A DNA stretch of 12,692 bases from Hydromicrobium sp964517765 (lineage in GTDB: Bacteria; Actinomycetota; Humimicrobiia; Humimicrobiales; Humimicrobiaceae), in contig CAZFEN010000030.1 in assembly GCA_964517765.1 (NCBI GenBank), forward strand, positions 1 to 12,692, read 5' to 3'. Positions 7,176 to 12,692 of this stretch are shown piece by piece. The position numbers were made by a program, and so were the translations under genes. The notes below the pieces were generated by a model. It searched no databases and was not told where the DNA came from. It saw nothing but the letters and a program-made list of their open reading frames with translations. The first letter of the stretch is position 1; every line of letters begins with the position of its first letter.

Positions 7176-7853
7176 TTATTCAAATTCAAAATCATATGGC
7201 AGGTACTTTAAATTAAGAAATTTCGAGATATTCCTGTAATCAATTTTTAATAAATCTTCCGGATCAAGATATTTACTGTCATATATTACACCAAAGTGGA
7301 GATGAGGCTGGAGATTTGAAGGATCGTCTTTGGCACCAATGGCAGCAATAATTTCTCCCTGTTTGACATAGGTCCCGGTAGTGACATAGATTTGCATCAG
7401 GTTAAGATAGGTGGTTCTAATTTTTTTATTGTGCTTTATTACAAGTGTCCTTCCGCCTATGGGTGAAAAACCGCAATAAGTGATAATCCCATTACCGGCT
7501 GCAGTGACTTTCTGTCCGTATTTTCCACTTATATCTATTCCTGTATGCTTAAGTTGTTTTTGTTCATCTTCATACCAGTAACTTTGTCTGAATACGGTCA
7601 CAACCTCACCCTCAAGAGGTAATATAAAAGGGGATTTGATGTATGAATAGACCGGTGATGGAAAACCTGTAAATATCAGGATCGATAATAGTAGGAATAG
7701 CAAGAATTTTAGCGGATTGGTTCGTGTATTATGTTTCCACAGGGTATTCCACTGATTATTATTAAATCTATGGTTAGATGATCCGGTTTTCCTACTTCGA
7801 GGAAGCATAAAATATTCTTTTTTTGATTTATTGATATATTGAACAAGAAACAT
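7176..7853 (-). CDS. M23/LytM-fold peptidase-like protein, membrane-anchored or exported
   Basis: A LytM-domain protein of 225 residues that probably acts on or binds peptidoglycan outside the membrane. A basic N-terminal region of about 45 residues leads to one hydrophobic segment (about 48-63), either an uncleaved anchor or a signal peptide. The LytM domain follows (about 75-200), with zinc ligands H103 and D107 in H-T-G-I-D and H184-x-H186 in P-H-L-H-F-G. The histidine usually found in the Y-x-H-L strand is replaced by asparagine (Y149-L-N151), within R-T-T-Y-L-N. I recall a similar R-T-T-Y pattern without histidine in actinobacterial M23 proteins. It may therefore be a weak or non-catalytic form. 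Neither ATG 7853 nor the internal ATG at 7808 has a clear ribosome site; starting at 7808 would shorten the cytoplasmic leader by 15 residues. Confidence 0.88.
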   Translation of the reverse strand: MFLVQYINKSKKEYFMLPRSRKTGSSNHRFNNNQWNTLWKHNTRTNPLKFLLFLLLSILIFTGFPSPVYSYIKSPFILPLEGEVVTVFRQSYWYEDEQKQLKHTGIDISGKYGQKVTAAGNGIITYCGFSPIGGRTLVIKHNKKIRTTYLNLMQIYVTTGTYVKQGEIIAAIGAKDDPSNLQPHLHFGVIYDSKYLDPEDLLKIDYRNISKFLNLKYLPYDFEFE

Positions 7854-7919
7854 TATATATCAATTGTATATTTATGTAAATATATATTTGAATAATAGGT
7901 CAAAAGGTTTTAAGTGGAT

Positions 7920-7948
7920 TTTACTATTTAAATATTAAACCCTATAAT
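7920..7948 (+). promoter_or_regulatory. Possible distal plus-strand promoter
   Basis: TTTACT (4 of 6, 7920-7925) and a perfect TATAAT (7943-7948) are 17 bases apart. Transcription would begin near 7955, more than 300 bases before hup, so it would give a long hup leader or a small RNA. In such AT-rich DNA this could be chance. Confidence 0.3.
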
Positions 7949-7964
7949 AAGAAAAGGAAACCCT
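7937..7964. repeat. Pair of AAACCCT direct repeats
   Basis: AAACCCT occurs at 7937-7943 and 7958-7964, 21 bases apart start to start, which puts both copies on the same face of the helix. They flank the TATAAT at 7943-7948. A regulator site is possible but unproven. Confidence 0.35.
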
Positions 7965-8084
7965 GGAATTTCTTAATGAAGTATTAAAAGTCTATATGTA
8001 ATATAAGAATAAACAAAATAAATTTGAAATCTGTAAAAATAATATAAATAAAGTGTATTAAAATTAACATAAAAAGTATATAAT

Positions 8085-8097
8085 ATTACCTGGTAAT
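8085..8097. repeat. Perfect 13-base palindrome (possible operator)
   Basis: ATTACC-T-GGTAAT has perfect 6-base arms and a one-base centre. It directly follows a TATAAT at 8079-8084, which has no good -35. It is the most GC-containing symmetric element in the gap and lies 67 bases before the probable hup promoter. Confidence 0.35.
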
Positions 8098-8163
8098 TGC
8101 ATAAGAATTTATAAGTATATTTATTTAGTAAAACTTGTTATAAAAAATTTATAAAGTATTGTA

Positions 8164-8191
8164 TTGTCAAATTTAAAATAAATAATATAAT
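8164..8191 (+). promoter_or_regulatory. Promoter for hup
   Basis: TTGTCA (5 of 6, 8164-8169) and a perfect TATAAT (8186-8191) are 16 bases apart. The start site would be near 8198, giving a leader of about 80 bases before hup. A weaker overlapping candidate, TTGTTA (8135-8140) with TATTGT (8157-8162), lies just upstream. Confidence 0.7.
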
Positions 8192-8265
8192 TGATTTAAC
8201 AAAAGTATTTGTATTGGGCAAATATTGAGTACGAAAGCAATTATTTTTTATTTTGGAATATGAAA

Positions 8266-8269
8266 GGAG
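8266..8269 (+). promoter_or_regulatory. Shine-Dalgarno site that sets the hup start
   Basis: GGAG in AAAGGAG lies 7 bases before ATG 8277. This rules out an upstream in-frame TTG at 8253, which would place the site inside the gene, and gives the standard 90-residue HU length. Confidence 0.8.
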
Positions 8270-8276
8270 AAAAAGA

Positions 8277-8549
8277 ATGAACAAAGCGGAATTAGTGGAT
8301 GCCATTAGTAGTAAAACAAGTTTAACAAAGAAAGATGTTACCAGTGTTGTAGAAGTCATGCAGGAGGTAATAGCAGATGCACTGGTAAAAGGTAATAAAG
8401 TTTCTTTGGTAGGTTTTGGTACTTTCCAGGTATCAAAAAGAAAAGCAAGAACCGGCTTGAATCCCCGTACAAGAGAAACCATACATATTGCAGCATGCAC
8501 CGTACCTAAATTTGTAGCAGGAAAGGGATTGAAAGAGAAAGTCAGATAA
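8277..8549 (+). CDS. hup: HU family DNA-binding protein
   Basis: HU is a small dimeric nucleoid protein that binds and bends DNA without strong sequence preference. The 90 residues are the exact usual length. They start M-N-K-A-E-L-V-D-A-I, carry the family signature G-F-G-T-F (46-50) and the beta-arm with R-T-G-L-N-P-R-T (58-65), in which P63 is the proline that inserts between bases. They end V-P-K-F-V-A-G-K-G-L-K. IHF is less likely because only one such gene is seen, the length is exactly 90, and the body matches HU. A cysteine (C74) in the arm-return strand, where alanine is common, is a small oddity. The gene stands alone with its own promoter and a perfect hairpin after it, as expected for an abundant protein. 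Confidence 0.95.
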   Translation: MNKAELVDAISSKTSLTKKDVTSVVEVMQEVIADALVKGNKVSLVGFGTFQVSKRKARTGLNPRTRETIHIAACTVPKFVAGKGLKEKVR

Positions 8550-8589
8550 GTTTTCTGGTTTTAAATTAGAAATATATTCGATTATATAA

Positions 8590-8616
8590 AAAGGGCATTC
8601 GAAGAGAATGCCCTTT
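8590..8616 (+). terminator. Perfect hairpin after hup, probably a bidirectional terminator
   Basis: An 11-base perfect stem (AAAGGGCATTC and GAATGCCCTTT) encloses the loop GAAGA. On the plus strand the sequence after the T-run is lost in the N gap. On the minus strand the stem is followed by T-rich sequence. It would end hup and, from the other side, nagZ if the gap is short. Confidence 0.8.
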
Positions 8617-8716
8617 NNNNNNNNNNNNNNNNNNNNNNNNNNNNNNNNNNNNNNNNNNNNNNNNNNNNNNNNNNNNNNNNNNNNNNNNNNNNNNNNNNNN
8701 NNNNNNNNNNNNNNNN
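8617..8716. other. Assembly gap of 100 Ns
   Basis: Exactly 100 Ns, the conventional filler for a scaffold gap of unknown size. It begins at the last base of the hup hairpin and removes the C-terminal end of nagZ. The true distance, and even whether other genes lie here, is unknown. Confidence 0.98.
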
Positions 8717-9814
8717 TTCAAATGATTTTTGAGCGATATCCTCGTCATACCGGGAGCCATTATTTGAGAATATAAGTAAATTGCAACCTGCATTTATTGC
8801 TTTTACTATGGCTTCTTCGAATCCAAAATTAATGATAATCGCACCCATCTGCATATCATCTGAAACAATCACACCTTCATAATTTAGTTCACCTCTTAAT
8901 ATATCCTGTAAAAATTTGGATGATAGGGTAGCCGGATTACCGGGATCGATATCTGTATTCATGATATGAGCCGTCATAATAATGTCAGCTTTTCCATCTT
9001 CTATCAATTTCTTGTAAGGGAAAAGCTCTGCTTCCTGATTATAAGTATCTGTTATATCAACCAGTCCCAGGTGGCTGTCTTCGGTAGAACTTCCGTGCCC
9101 GGGAAAATGTTTTATTGCTGTTATGATTTCGTATTTATGCATAGCATCGATAAAAGACCCTGCATGTTCATATACTTTCATCGGATCATCTGAAAAAGAC
9201 CTTTCCAGATTTCCGATTACCGGATTGTTTTTATTTATATTAATATCGACTACCGGTGCAAAATTTAAATTAAATCCCAGAGAGTTTAGTTCCATCCCAA
9301 GTTTTGATGCTTCCAAAAAAGTATCGCCGGGATCACTTTCTCCCATTTCCTGCGCACTTGCAATCTGCTCGAAACCATATTCCGCTTTCAGACGGTTTAC
9401 GTAACCCCCTTCCGCGTCAATTGCTATAAGCAGATCATTGTGGGTGAATTTTTTTAAATCTTCGATTAGCTTCTTTGTTTGATACGGGTCAAGAATATTT
9501 CTGGGAAAGCTTTTCGACGGTACGTCATAATCAAAAAGTATGACCCCTCCGATATTATACTTATTAATATCCTGAATTATTCCAGAAGAGCTATCGACCT
9601 CTGTTCCCATGAAACCTAAAATGATCATTTCCCCGATCATCCGGTCCAGTGCTGGATTATTTTGTTCCTTTTCAGTAGAAGTCTCTTCGCCTGAAGTTTT
9701 AGTCTGTGTGGTATCAGCTGCCTTTTCTTCTTTACATGAGGAAAATATAAAACTAAAAGAAAGTATTGAACATAAAAAGATAAAAAACAGCAGTTTCAGA
9801 TATCTTGATTTCAT
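8717..9814 (-). CDS. nagZ: Beta-N-acetylhexosaminidase, GH3 family lipoprotein (3' end lost in gap)
   Basis: NagZ-type GH3 enzymes remove N-acetylglucosamine from peptidoglycan fragments during cell-wall recycling. 366 residues are readable. The N-terminus is a lipoprotein signal: K-S-R-Y-L-K, a hydrophobic run (about 8-25), then F-S-S-C with C27 as the lipid-bearing cysteine, followed by a charged, threonine-rich linker (28-52). The GH3 TIM barrel shows D-A-E-G-G (133-137), N-L-E-R-S-F-S-D-D-P (202-211), K-H-F-P-G-H-G (235-241), the NagZ-specific D246-S-H248 dyad, and S-D-D-M-Q-M (318-323), whose first Asp is the likely nucleophile. The missing end should be only the last helices of the barrel, and about 30 residues would fit in 100 bases. 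The enzyme is probably anchored outside the membrane, as in Gram-positive NagZ. No strong ribosome site precedes ATG 9814. Confidence 0.92.
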
Positions 9815-9868
9815 TTCAAAATCTTTTTTTATAAAAATCTGTATTCCGACATTGTATTTTTAATTAAG

Positions 9869-9896
9869 ATTATAACAGATAATTAGCAGCTGACGA
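9869..9896 (-). promoter_or_regulatory. Promoter for nagZ
   Basis: Reading the minus strand, TCGTCA (4 of 6, 9896-9891) is followed after 16 bases by a perfect TATAAT (9874-9869), with an extended -10 TG at 9877-9876. The start site would be near 9862, about 48 bases before the nagZ ATG. Confidence 0.6.
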
Positions 9897-9928
9897 AAAT
9901 AGTAATAAATTCTTTAAACTGTAAATTA

Positions 9929-9956
9929 TTTACTTTGATATTGTCAGTAATAAAAT
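9929..9956 (+). promoter_or_regulatory. Possible distal promoter for the radical SAM gene
   Basis: TTTACT (4 of 6, 9929-9934) and TAAAAT (5 of 6, 9951-9956) are 16 bases apart. It would leave a leader of about 150 bases. The competing closer site at 10025-10053 has weaker boxes. Confidence 0.3.
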
Positions 9957-10024
9957 CGCAGTTAATCCAGAGTCAGGGCTAATTGAAAATAAATCGGGCT
10001 TAAAAATTCTAAAACCCGAAAATT

Positions 10025-10053
10025 TTGCAAATATTATAAAAAAAAATTAATAT
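10025..10053 (+). promoter_or_regulatory. Possible proximal promoter for the radical SAM gene
   Basis: TTGCAA (4 of 6) and TAATAT (4 of 6, 10048-10053) are 17 bases apart. The start would be near 10060, about 50 bases before ATG 10112. The matches are modest in AT-rich DNA. Confidence 0.3.
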
Positions 10054-10111
10054 ATATAAGTTTTACAATATCAAGGGAGTTAAAAAGTTTTTCAAAAGGT
10101 CAATAAACCAG

Positions 10112-11170
10112 ATGGAACAGAAAAAAATAGATATAACAACTGTCGGAGTTTTTAAAGATGCACTGTGGGTCTCCTTAAAGAAACCTTCGGCTGCACTTTT
10201 TTTCCTTAAGACCATTATCAACCAGAGAAGGGCGCAGCGAACCAGGTTGAAATGGATAAGTGAAGGAATACAGGTGCCTCCCGCGATGATTTTTAGCATC
10301 ACCAATGAATGTAACCTGAATTGTAAAGGTTGCTACAATAAGGCTTTAAGGATGCCGTCTAAAAAGGAACTGGATACTGCCGAGATAATCGATATCCTCA
10401 GACAGGCTAAAGAGATGGGTATATCATTAATCGTAGTAGCAGGGGGAGAACCATTTGTAAAGAAAGATTTTTTAAAGATAGTAAGAACTTTTCCTGAACT
10501 TATTTTTCTTGTCTTTACAAATGGCCTGCTCTTAAAAGGTTCCCTGCTTGAGGAAATAAAAAGCCAGAGAAATGTGGTTCCGGTCATCAGCATCGAAGGC
10601 CGTTCGGAGCAGACGGACCTGCGCAGGGGAGAGGGCGTGTTCAAACTCTTAAAGACAGTAATTGAAAGATTGAAAAAAGAATCGGTATTTTTCGGGACTT
10701 CTCTTACCATGACCAGACAAAATTTTGAACTCGTAACTGACCTGGACTTTGTAACCGATCTGATAAAAAAGAGCTGCAAGGTTTTTTTCTATGTCGAATA
10801 TACACCTATTTTGGAAGGTACGGAAGATTGGGTCCTTACAGGCGAACAAAGAAAGAAAGTTCCTGATATTATGGAAGCTTACAGAAAAAGATTTTCGGCA
10901 CTTTTTGCAGGATTACCAGCCGAAGAGGGTCTGTTTGGAGGATGCCTTTCCGCAGGAAGAGGTTTTATTCATATAAATGCAGAAGGCGATCTTGAGCCAT
11001 GTCCTTTTGCTCCGTTTTCCGATGTAAATCTCAGGGATATGACACTGAAAGAGGCCTTAGGGTCAAAGCTTCTTGAAGAGATAAGAAAAAATCAGTTTAT
11101 GCTGGATGAGTCTGAAGGCGGCTGCTCTTTATGGGCAAATAGAAAGTGGGTCGAATCTCTGCTTAAGTAA
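10112..11170 (+). CDS. Radical SAM protein with a Twitch/SPASM-like C-terminus
   Basis: A radical SAM enzyme of 352 residues; it would use a 4Fe-4S cluster to cleave S-adenosylmethionine and start radical chemistry. The cluster motif C-x3-C-x2-C is at C67, C71 and C74 (C-N-L-N-C-K-G-C-Y-N), followed by the SAM-binding G-G-E-P (111-114). The C-terminus has C278 in G-G-C-L-S-A-G, C297 in L-E-P-C-P-F and C338 in G-G-C-S-L-W, spaced as in a Twitch or short SPASM domain that holds an extra Fe-S cluster. Such proteins often modify peptides or proteins, but the substrate here is unknown. A basic leader of about 55 residues precedes the barrel. The frame stays open upstream of ATG 10112 with no ATG, GTG or TTG close by; AAAAGG at 10094-10099 is 12 bases before the ATG. 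Start moderately certain. Confidence 0.88.
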   Translation: MEQKKIDITTVGVFKDALWVSLKKPSAALFFLKTIINQRRAQRTRLKWISEGIQVPPAMIFSITNECNLNCKGCYNKALRMPSKKELDTAEIIDILRQAKEMGISLIVVAGGEPFVKKDFLKIVRTFPELIFLVFTNGLLLKGSLLEEIKSQRNVVPVISIEGRSEQTDLRRGEGVFKLLKTVIERLKKESVFFGTSLTMTRQNFELVTDLDFVTDLIKKSCKVFFYVEYTPILEGTEDWVLTGEQRKKVPDIMEAYRKRFSALFAGLPAEEGLFGGCLSAGRGFIHINAEGDLEPCPFAPFSDVNLRDMTLKEALGSKLLEEIRKNQFMLDESEGGCSLWANRKWVESLLK

Positions 11171-11188
11171 TAAGGTAAGTCTGCTACA

Positions 11189-11287
11189 ATGAATAAAAAA
11201 TACTTCATCTATCCGGGTTTTATTCTGATTCCTTTACTTATATCTTTACTTATCCTGTTTAAAACGTTTCTTAGTAAAAGATGTTAA
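11189..11287 (+). CDS. Possible 32-residue single-span membrane peptide
   Basis: A micro-ORF starting 18 bases after the radical SAM stop, on the same strand. It encodes 32 residues: M-N-K-K-Y at the start, a hydrophobic span of about 17-19 residues rich in I, L and F (about 6-24) with two prolines, and a basic end K-T-F-L-S-K-R-C. Positive charge at both ends and one hydrophobic span are typical of real small membrane proteins. AAGG at 11172-11175 is 13 bases before the ATG, longer than ideal. It ends 8 bases from the convergent MFS gene. It could be a chance frame, since T-rich DNA readily encodes hydrophobic residues. A link to the radical SAM enzyme is only positional. Confidence 0.4.
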   Translation: MNKKYFIYPGFILIPLLISLLILFKTFLSKRC

Positions 11288-11295
11288 GATTAGAA

Positions 11296-12471
11296 TTAGC
11301 TTACTTTCTTATCAAATTTATAATAAGGATTCAAGATACTGGTGAAAATTATTAATAGAAATAAGGCAACCAGGCTGATATAGAATATACTATCTGATGA
11401 AAAATTTTCCGTTAGATAACCTGCCGTATACTGAAAAATAATCACCCCCATAAAGCCAAAACTATTTATTATACTGGTAATAGAACCGGAATAACGAGAA
11501 CTTTGCTTTATACCTAAGGAAAGAGAAATAGCAGCTATACCTGAAAAGGAAAAATTAAAAAGTAATATAAAAATAATTTTTAGAATTAACTGGTCCAGGA
11601 AAAAGGAAGTAAGCAAAAAAACAAAAGCCAGTATTGAAAAAAACTGCATTAATCTTTTTTTGTTGAATTTACCTACTAAAGAACTTTGTACAAACATTCC
11701 AATACTGAAAATTAGAAGGTTTAAGCTGAGTATTAGAGAACCGATAGTTACCGGAACACCTAAACTTTTAAAGTAGGTGGTAAACCATGCTCCAAAAGAA
11801 AATCCTAATCCGAAATGTAAAAAACTAATAATTCCACAAAAAATAATAATTAAATTTGACAAAAACCTGCGATTAGTGGAAAGAAGGCTTATAAAATTTT
11901 CTCCGCTTTTTTTATTATCAAAACCCTCAAGTTTGAGTGATAATATCAGTATAAATAAGAATACATTTATTAATGCTACGAATAAAAATATGTATCTCCA
12001 GCTTATGTTTAGAAATAAAATGCCGCTAACTAAAACCGGGGCGAGAAAAGCTCCTATTAGAAATCCTATATTTAATCTTATTATTGTTTTGCTTCTATTT
12101 AGCTCGAAGTTATCACTAATTATAGAAACGGAGTTTATAGAAATTATTCCCCAGGATAACCCGAATACGATATAACTTAAAGTAAAATAAATAAAATTGT
12201 TTGAGAAGAATAAACTAAAAAAACTAACTGTAAATAGTATACTGCTCCAGGTAAAAATATTCTTTTTTCCAAATTTTTCTAAAAGAATTCCTGAAAATAG
12301 ACTTGCCAGTAAAAGCCCAAAAGCATTTAATGATAAGGTAGAGCCAACTATATCTAAATTAACCTCAAAGCTATCTGCCAGTATGGGAATTAGGGGTCCA
12401 ACAATAGAACCTCCAAGTCCAACTAAAAATAATTGTATGAAAAATAATAAAAATATTTTTTTTCGAGCCAT
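11296..12471 (-). CDS. Major facilitator superfamily transporter
   Basis: An MFS permease of 391 residues, a normal length for 12 transmembrane helices. Hydrophobic segments separated by short charged loops run from residue 5 to about 385. The loop between helices 2 and 3 has the MFS motif-A pattern G-I-L-L-E-K-F-G-K-K (61-70), and helix 1 has G-G-S-I-V-G-P-L-I-P-I (20-30). A longer basic and acidic loop near the centre (K-L-E-G-F-D-N-K-K-S-G-E) divides the two six-helix halves. No substrate can be inferred. The gene looks richer in A+T than the radical SAM gene next to it, though lysine, phenylalanine and isoleucine use explains part of this. It has no clear ribosome site; a TATAAT on the minus strand (12487-12482) is only 10 bases before the ATG, so a near-leaderless transcript is possible. 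Confidence 0.9.
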   Translation of the reverse strand: MARKKIFLLFFIQLFLVGLGGSIVGPLIPILADSFEVNLDIVGSTLSLNAFGLLLASLFSGILLEKFGKKNIFTWSSILFTVSFFSLFFSNNFIYFTLSYIVFGLSWGIISINSVSIISDNFELNRSKTIIRLNIGFLIGAFLAPVLVSGILFLNISWRYIFLFVALINVFLFILILSLKLEGFDNKKSGENFISLLSTNRRFLSNLIIIFCGIISFLHFGLGFSFGAWFTTYFKSLGVPVTIGSLILSLNLLIFSIGMFVQSSLVGKFNKKRLMQFFSILAFVFLLTSFFLDQLILKIIFILLFNFSFSGIAAISLSLGIKQSSRYSGSITSIINSFGFMGVIIFQYTAGYLTENFSSDSIFYISLVALFLLIIFTSILNPYYKFDKKVS

Positions 12472-12571
12472 TAGATTCTAAATTATAATATTATTAATGA
12501 AGAATTTATAGATTATTATGAATTATTGGTACAAATATTTTCAATAAAATTAGCCAGGATTTATTTGAGCT

Positions 12572-12691
12572 CTATATTTTTGGAACCCTATAATATTTTA
12601 AGATATCTTTAACAAATGTATCTCGGGGTGCCCCGGCTTGCGAAATTTCGAACCAATTTTTAAAGGAATTAACTAATTTAAAGGTTATTTT
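12572..12691 (-). CDS. Possible C-terminal end of an unknown protein (5' partial)
   Basis: Reading in from the right edge on the minus strand, 39 codons are open before a TAG at 12574-12572. The residues look like real protein (F-K-N-W-F-E-I-S-Q-A-G-A-P-R-D-T, then F-V-K-D-I-L-K-Y-Y-R-V-P-K-I), with no start codon inside, and the DNA here is richer in G+C than the flanking spacer. The other five frames are soon closed. I do not recognise the family. It would lie about 100 bases upstream of the MFS gene on the same strand. Confidence 0.45.
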   Translation of the reverse strand, partial: KITFKLVNSFKNWFEISQAGAPRDTFVKDILKYYRVPKI

Positions 12692-12692
12692 G

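Larger units (their letters stand above)
7854..8276. other. AT-rich intergenic region between the M23 gene and hup
   Basis: This 423-base stretch between two divergent genes has no convincing ORF. A minus-strand 120-codon frame overlapping it (8138-8500) is mostly the reverse of hup. It holds the likely hup promoter (8164-8191), a second possible plus-strand promoter (7920-7948), a pair of AAACCCT direct repeats and a 13-base palindrome. A TTGACC on the minus strand (7898-7903) could serve the M23 gene, but no suitable -10 lies at normal distance. High A+T makes chance -10 matches common. Confidence 0.7.

Noticed and set aside
7875..7903. Minus-strand promoter for the M23 gene based on TTGACC at 7903-7898
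   Set aside because: The -35 match is good, but the hexamers at 16-18 bases are poor and the better TATATT is only 13 bases away.
8582..8716. C-terminal extension of NagZ read through the N gap, ending in residues encoded by the hairpin
   Set aside because: The frame crosses Ns of unknown true length, and the last residues come from the terminator stem, so they are not evidence of coding.
9993..10019. TCGGG and CCCGA inverted arms between nagZ and the radical SAM gene, as a terminator
   Set aside because: Only 5 paired bases around a loop of about 16 bases and no T-run directly after; both flanking genes are read away from it, so no terminator is needed there.
11777..12481. Plus-strand frames opposite the MFS gene
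   Set aside because: Low-complexity lysine- and asparagine-rich translations that mirror hydrophobic codons on the other strand.
12641..12650. CGAAATTTCG palindrome near the right edge, as an operator
   Set aside because: It falls inside the open frame that runs off the edge and is short; without a repeat elsewhere it is probably coding chance.

Overview
The window is AT-rich bacterial chromosome, probably from a metagenome assembly because it carries a run of exactly 100 Ns at 8617-8716. It encodes a lipoyl-dependent 2-oxoacid (or acetoin) dehydrogenase complex, an HU nucleoid protein, a NagZ-type lipoprotein and an M23-fold exported protein. The cell is therefore a heterotroph that recycles peptidoglycan. 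The taxon cannot be fixed from sequence alone. Promoters look like ordinary sigma-70/sigma-A sites and several Shine-Dalgarno sites are strong (GGAGG, AAGGAG). The M23 protein has an R-T-T-Y pattern that I recall from actinobacterial M23 proteins, so a low-GC deep-branching actinobacterial or Clostridia-like lineage is a guess only.

Region 1 (1-5875) is the dehydrogenase locus: E1 alpha (cut by the left window edge), E1 beta (8-base overlap with alpha), E2 with one lipoyl domain, a small four-cysteine protein, then on the opposite strand the octanoyltransferase LipB, then on the plus strand dihydrolipoamide dehydrogenase (E3). E1, E2, E3 and the enzyme that starts lipoylation of E2 are thus together. 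Whether the substrate is pyruvate, acetoin or another 2-oxoacid cannot be decided from this window. A Cof-type HAD phosphatase (5888-6682) follows E3 at 12 bases and probably shares its transcript.

Region 2 (6683-8616) begins with the best promoter in the window (TTGACA, 16 bases, TGT-TAGAAT), which drives an unrecognised 122-residue protein. An M23-fold membrane-anchored protein lies convergent to it. A very AT-rich 423-base gap then leads into hup (HU), with a good promoter and a perfect hairpin after the gene.

Region 3 (8617-11295) contains the assembly gap, a GH3 beta-N-acetylhexosaminidase lipoprotein (nagZ) whose C-terminus is lost in the gap, and a divergent radical SAM protein with a short C-terminal cysteine region of the Twitch/SPASM kind. 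Just after the radical SAM gene is a possible 32-codon ORF for a single-span membrane peptide.

Region 4 (11296-12692) holds an MFS transporter on the minus strand, richer in A+T than its neighbours, and at the right edge the apparent C-terminal end of another minus-strand gene.

I see no RNA gene, CRISPR array, insertion sequence or phage gene. The items most worth following up are the small zinc-ribbon-like protein tied to the dehydrogenase, the orphan 122-residue protein, the M23 protein lacking one catalytic histidine, and the radical SAM plus micro-ORF pair.
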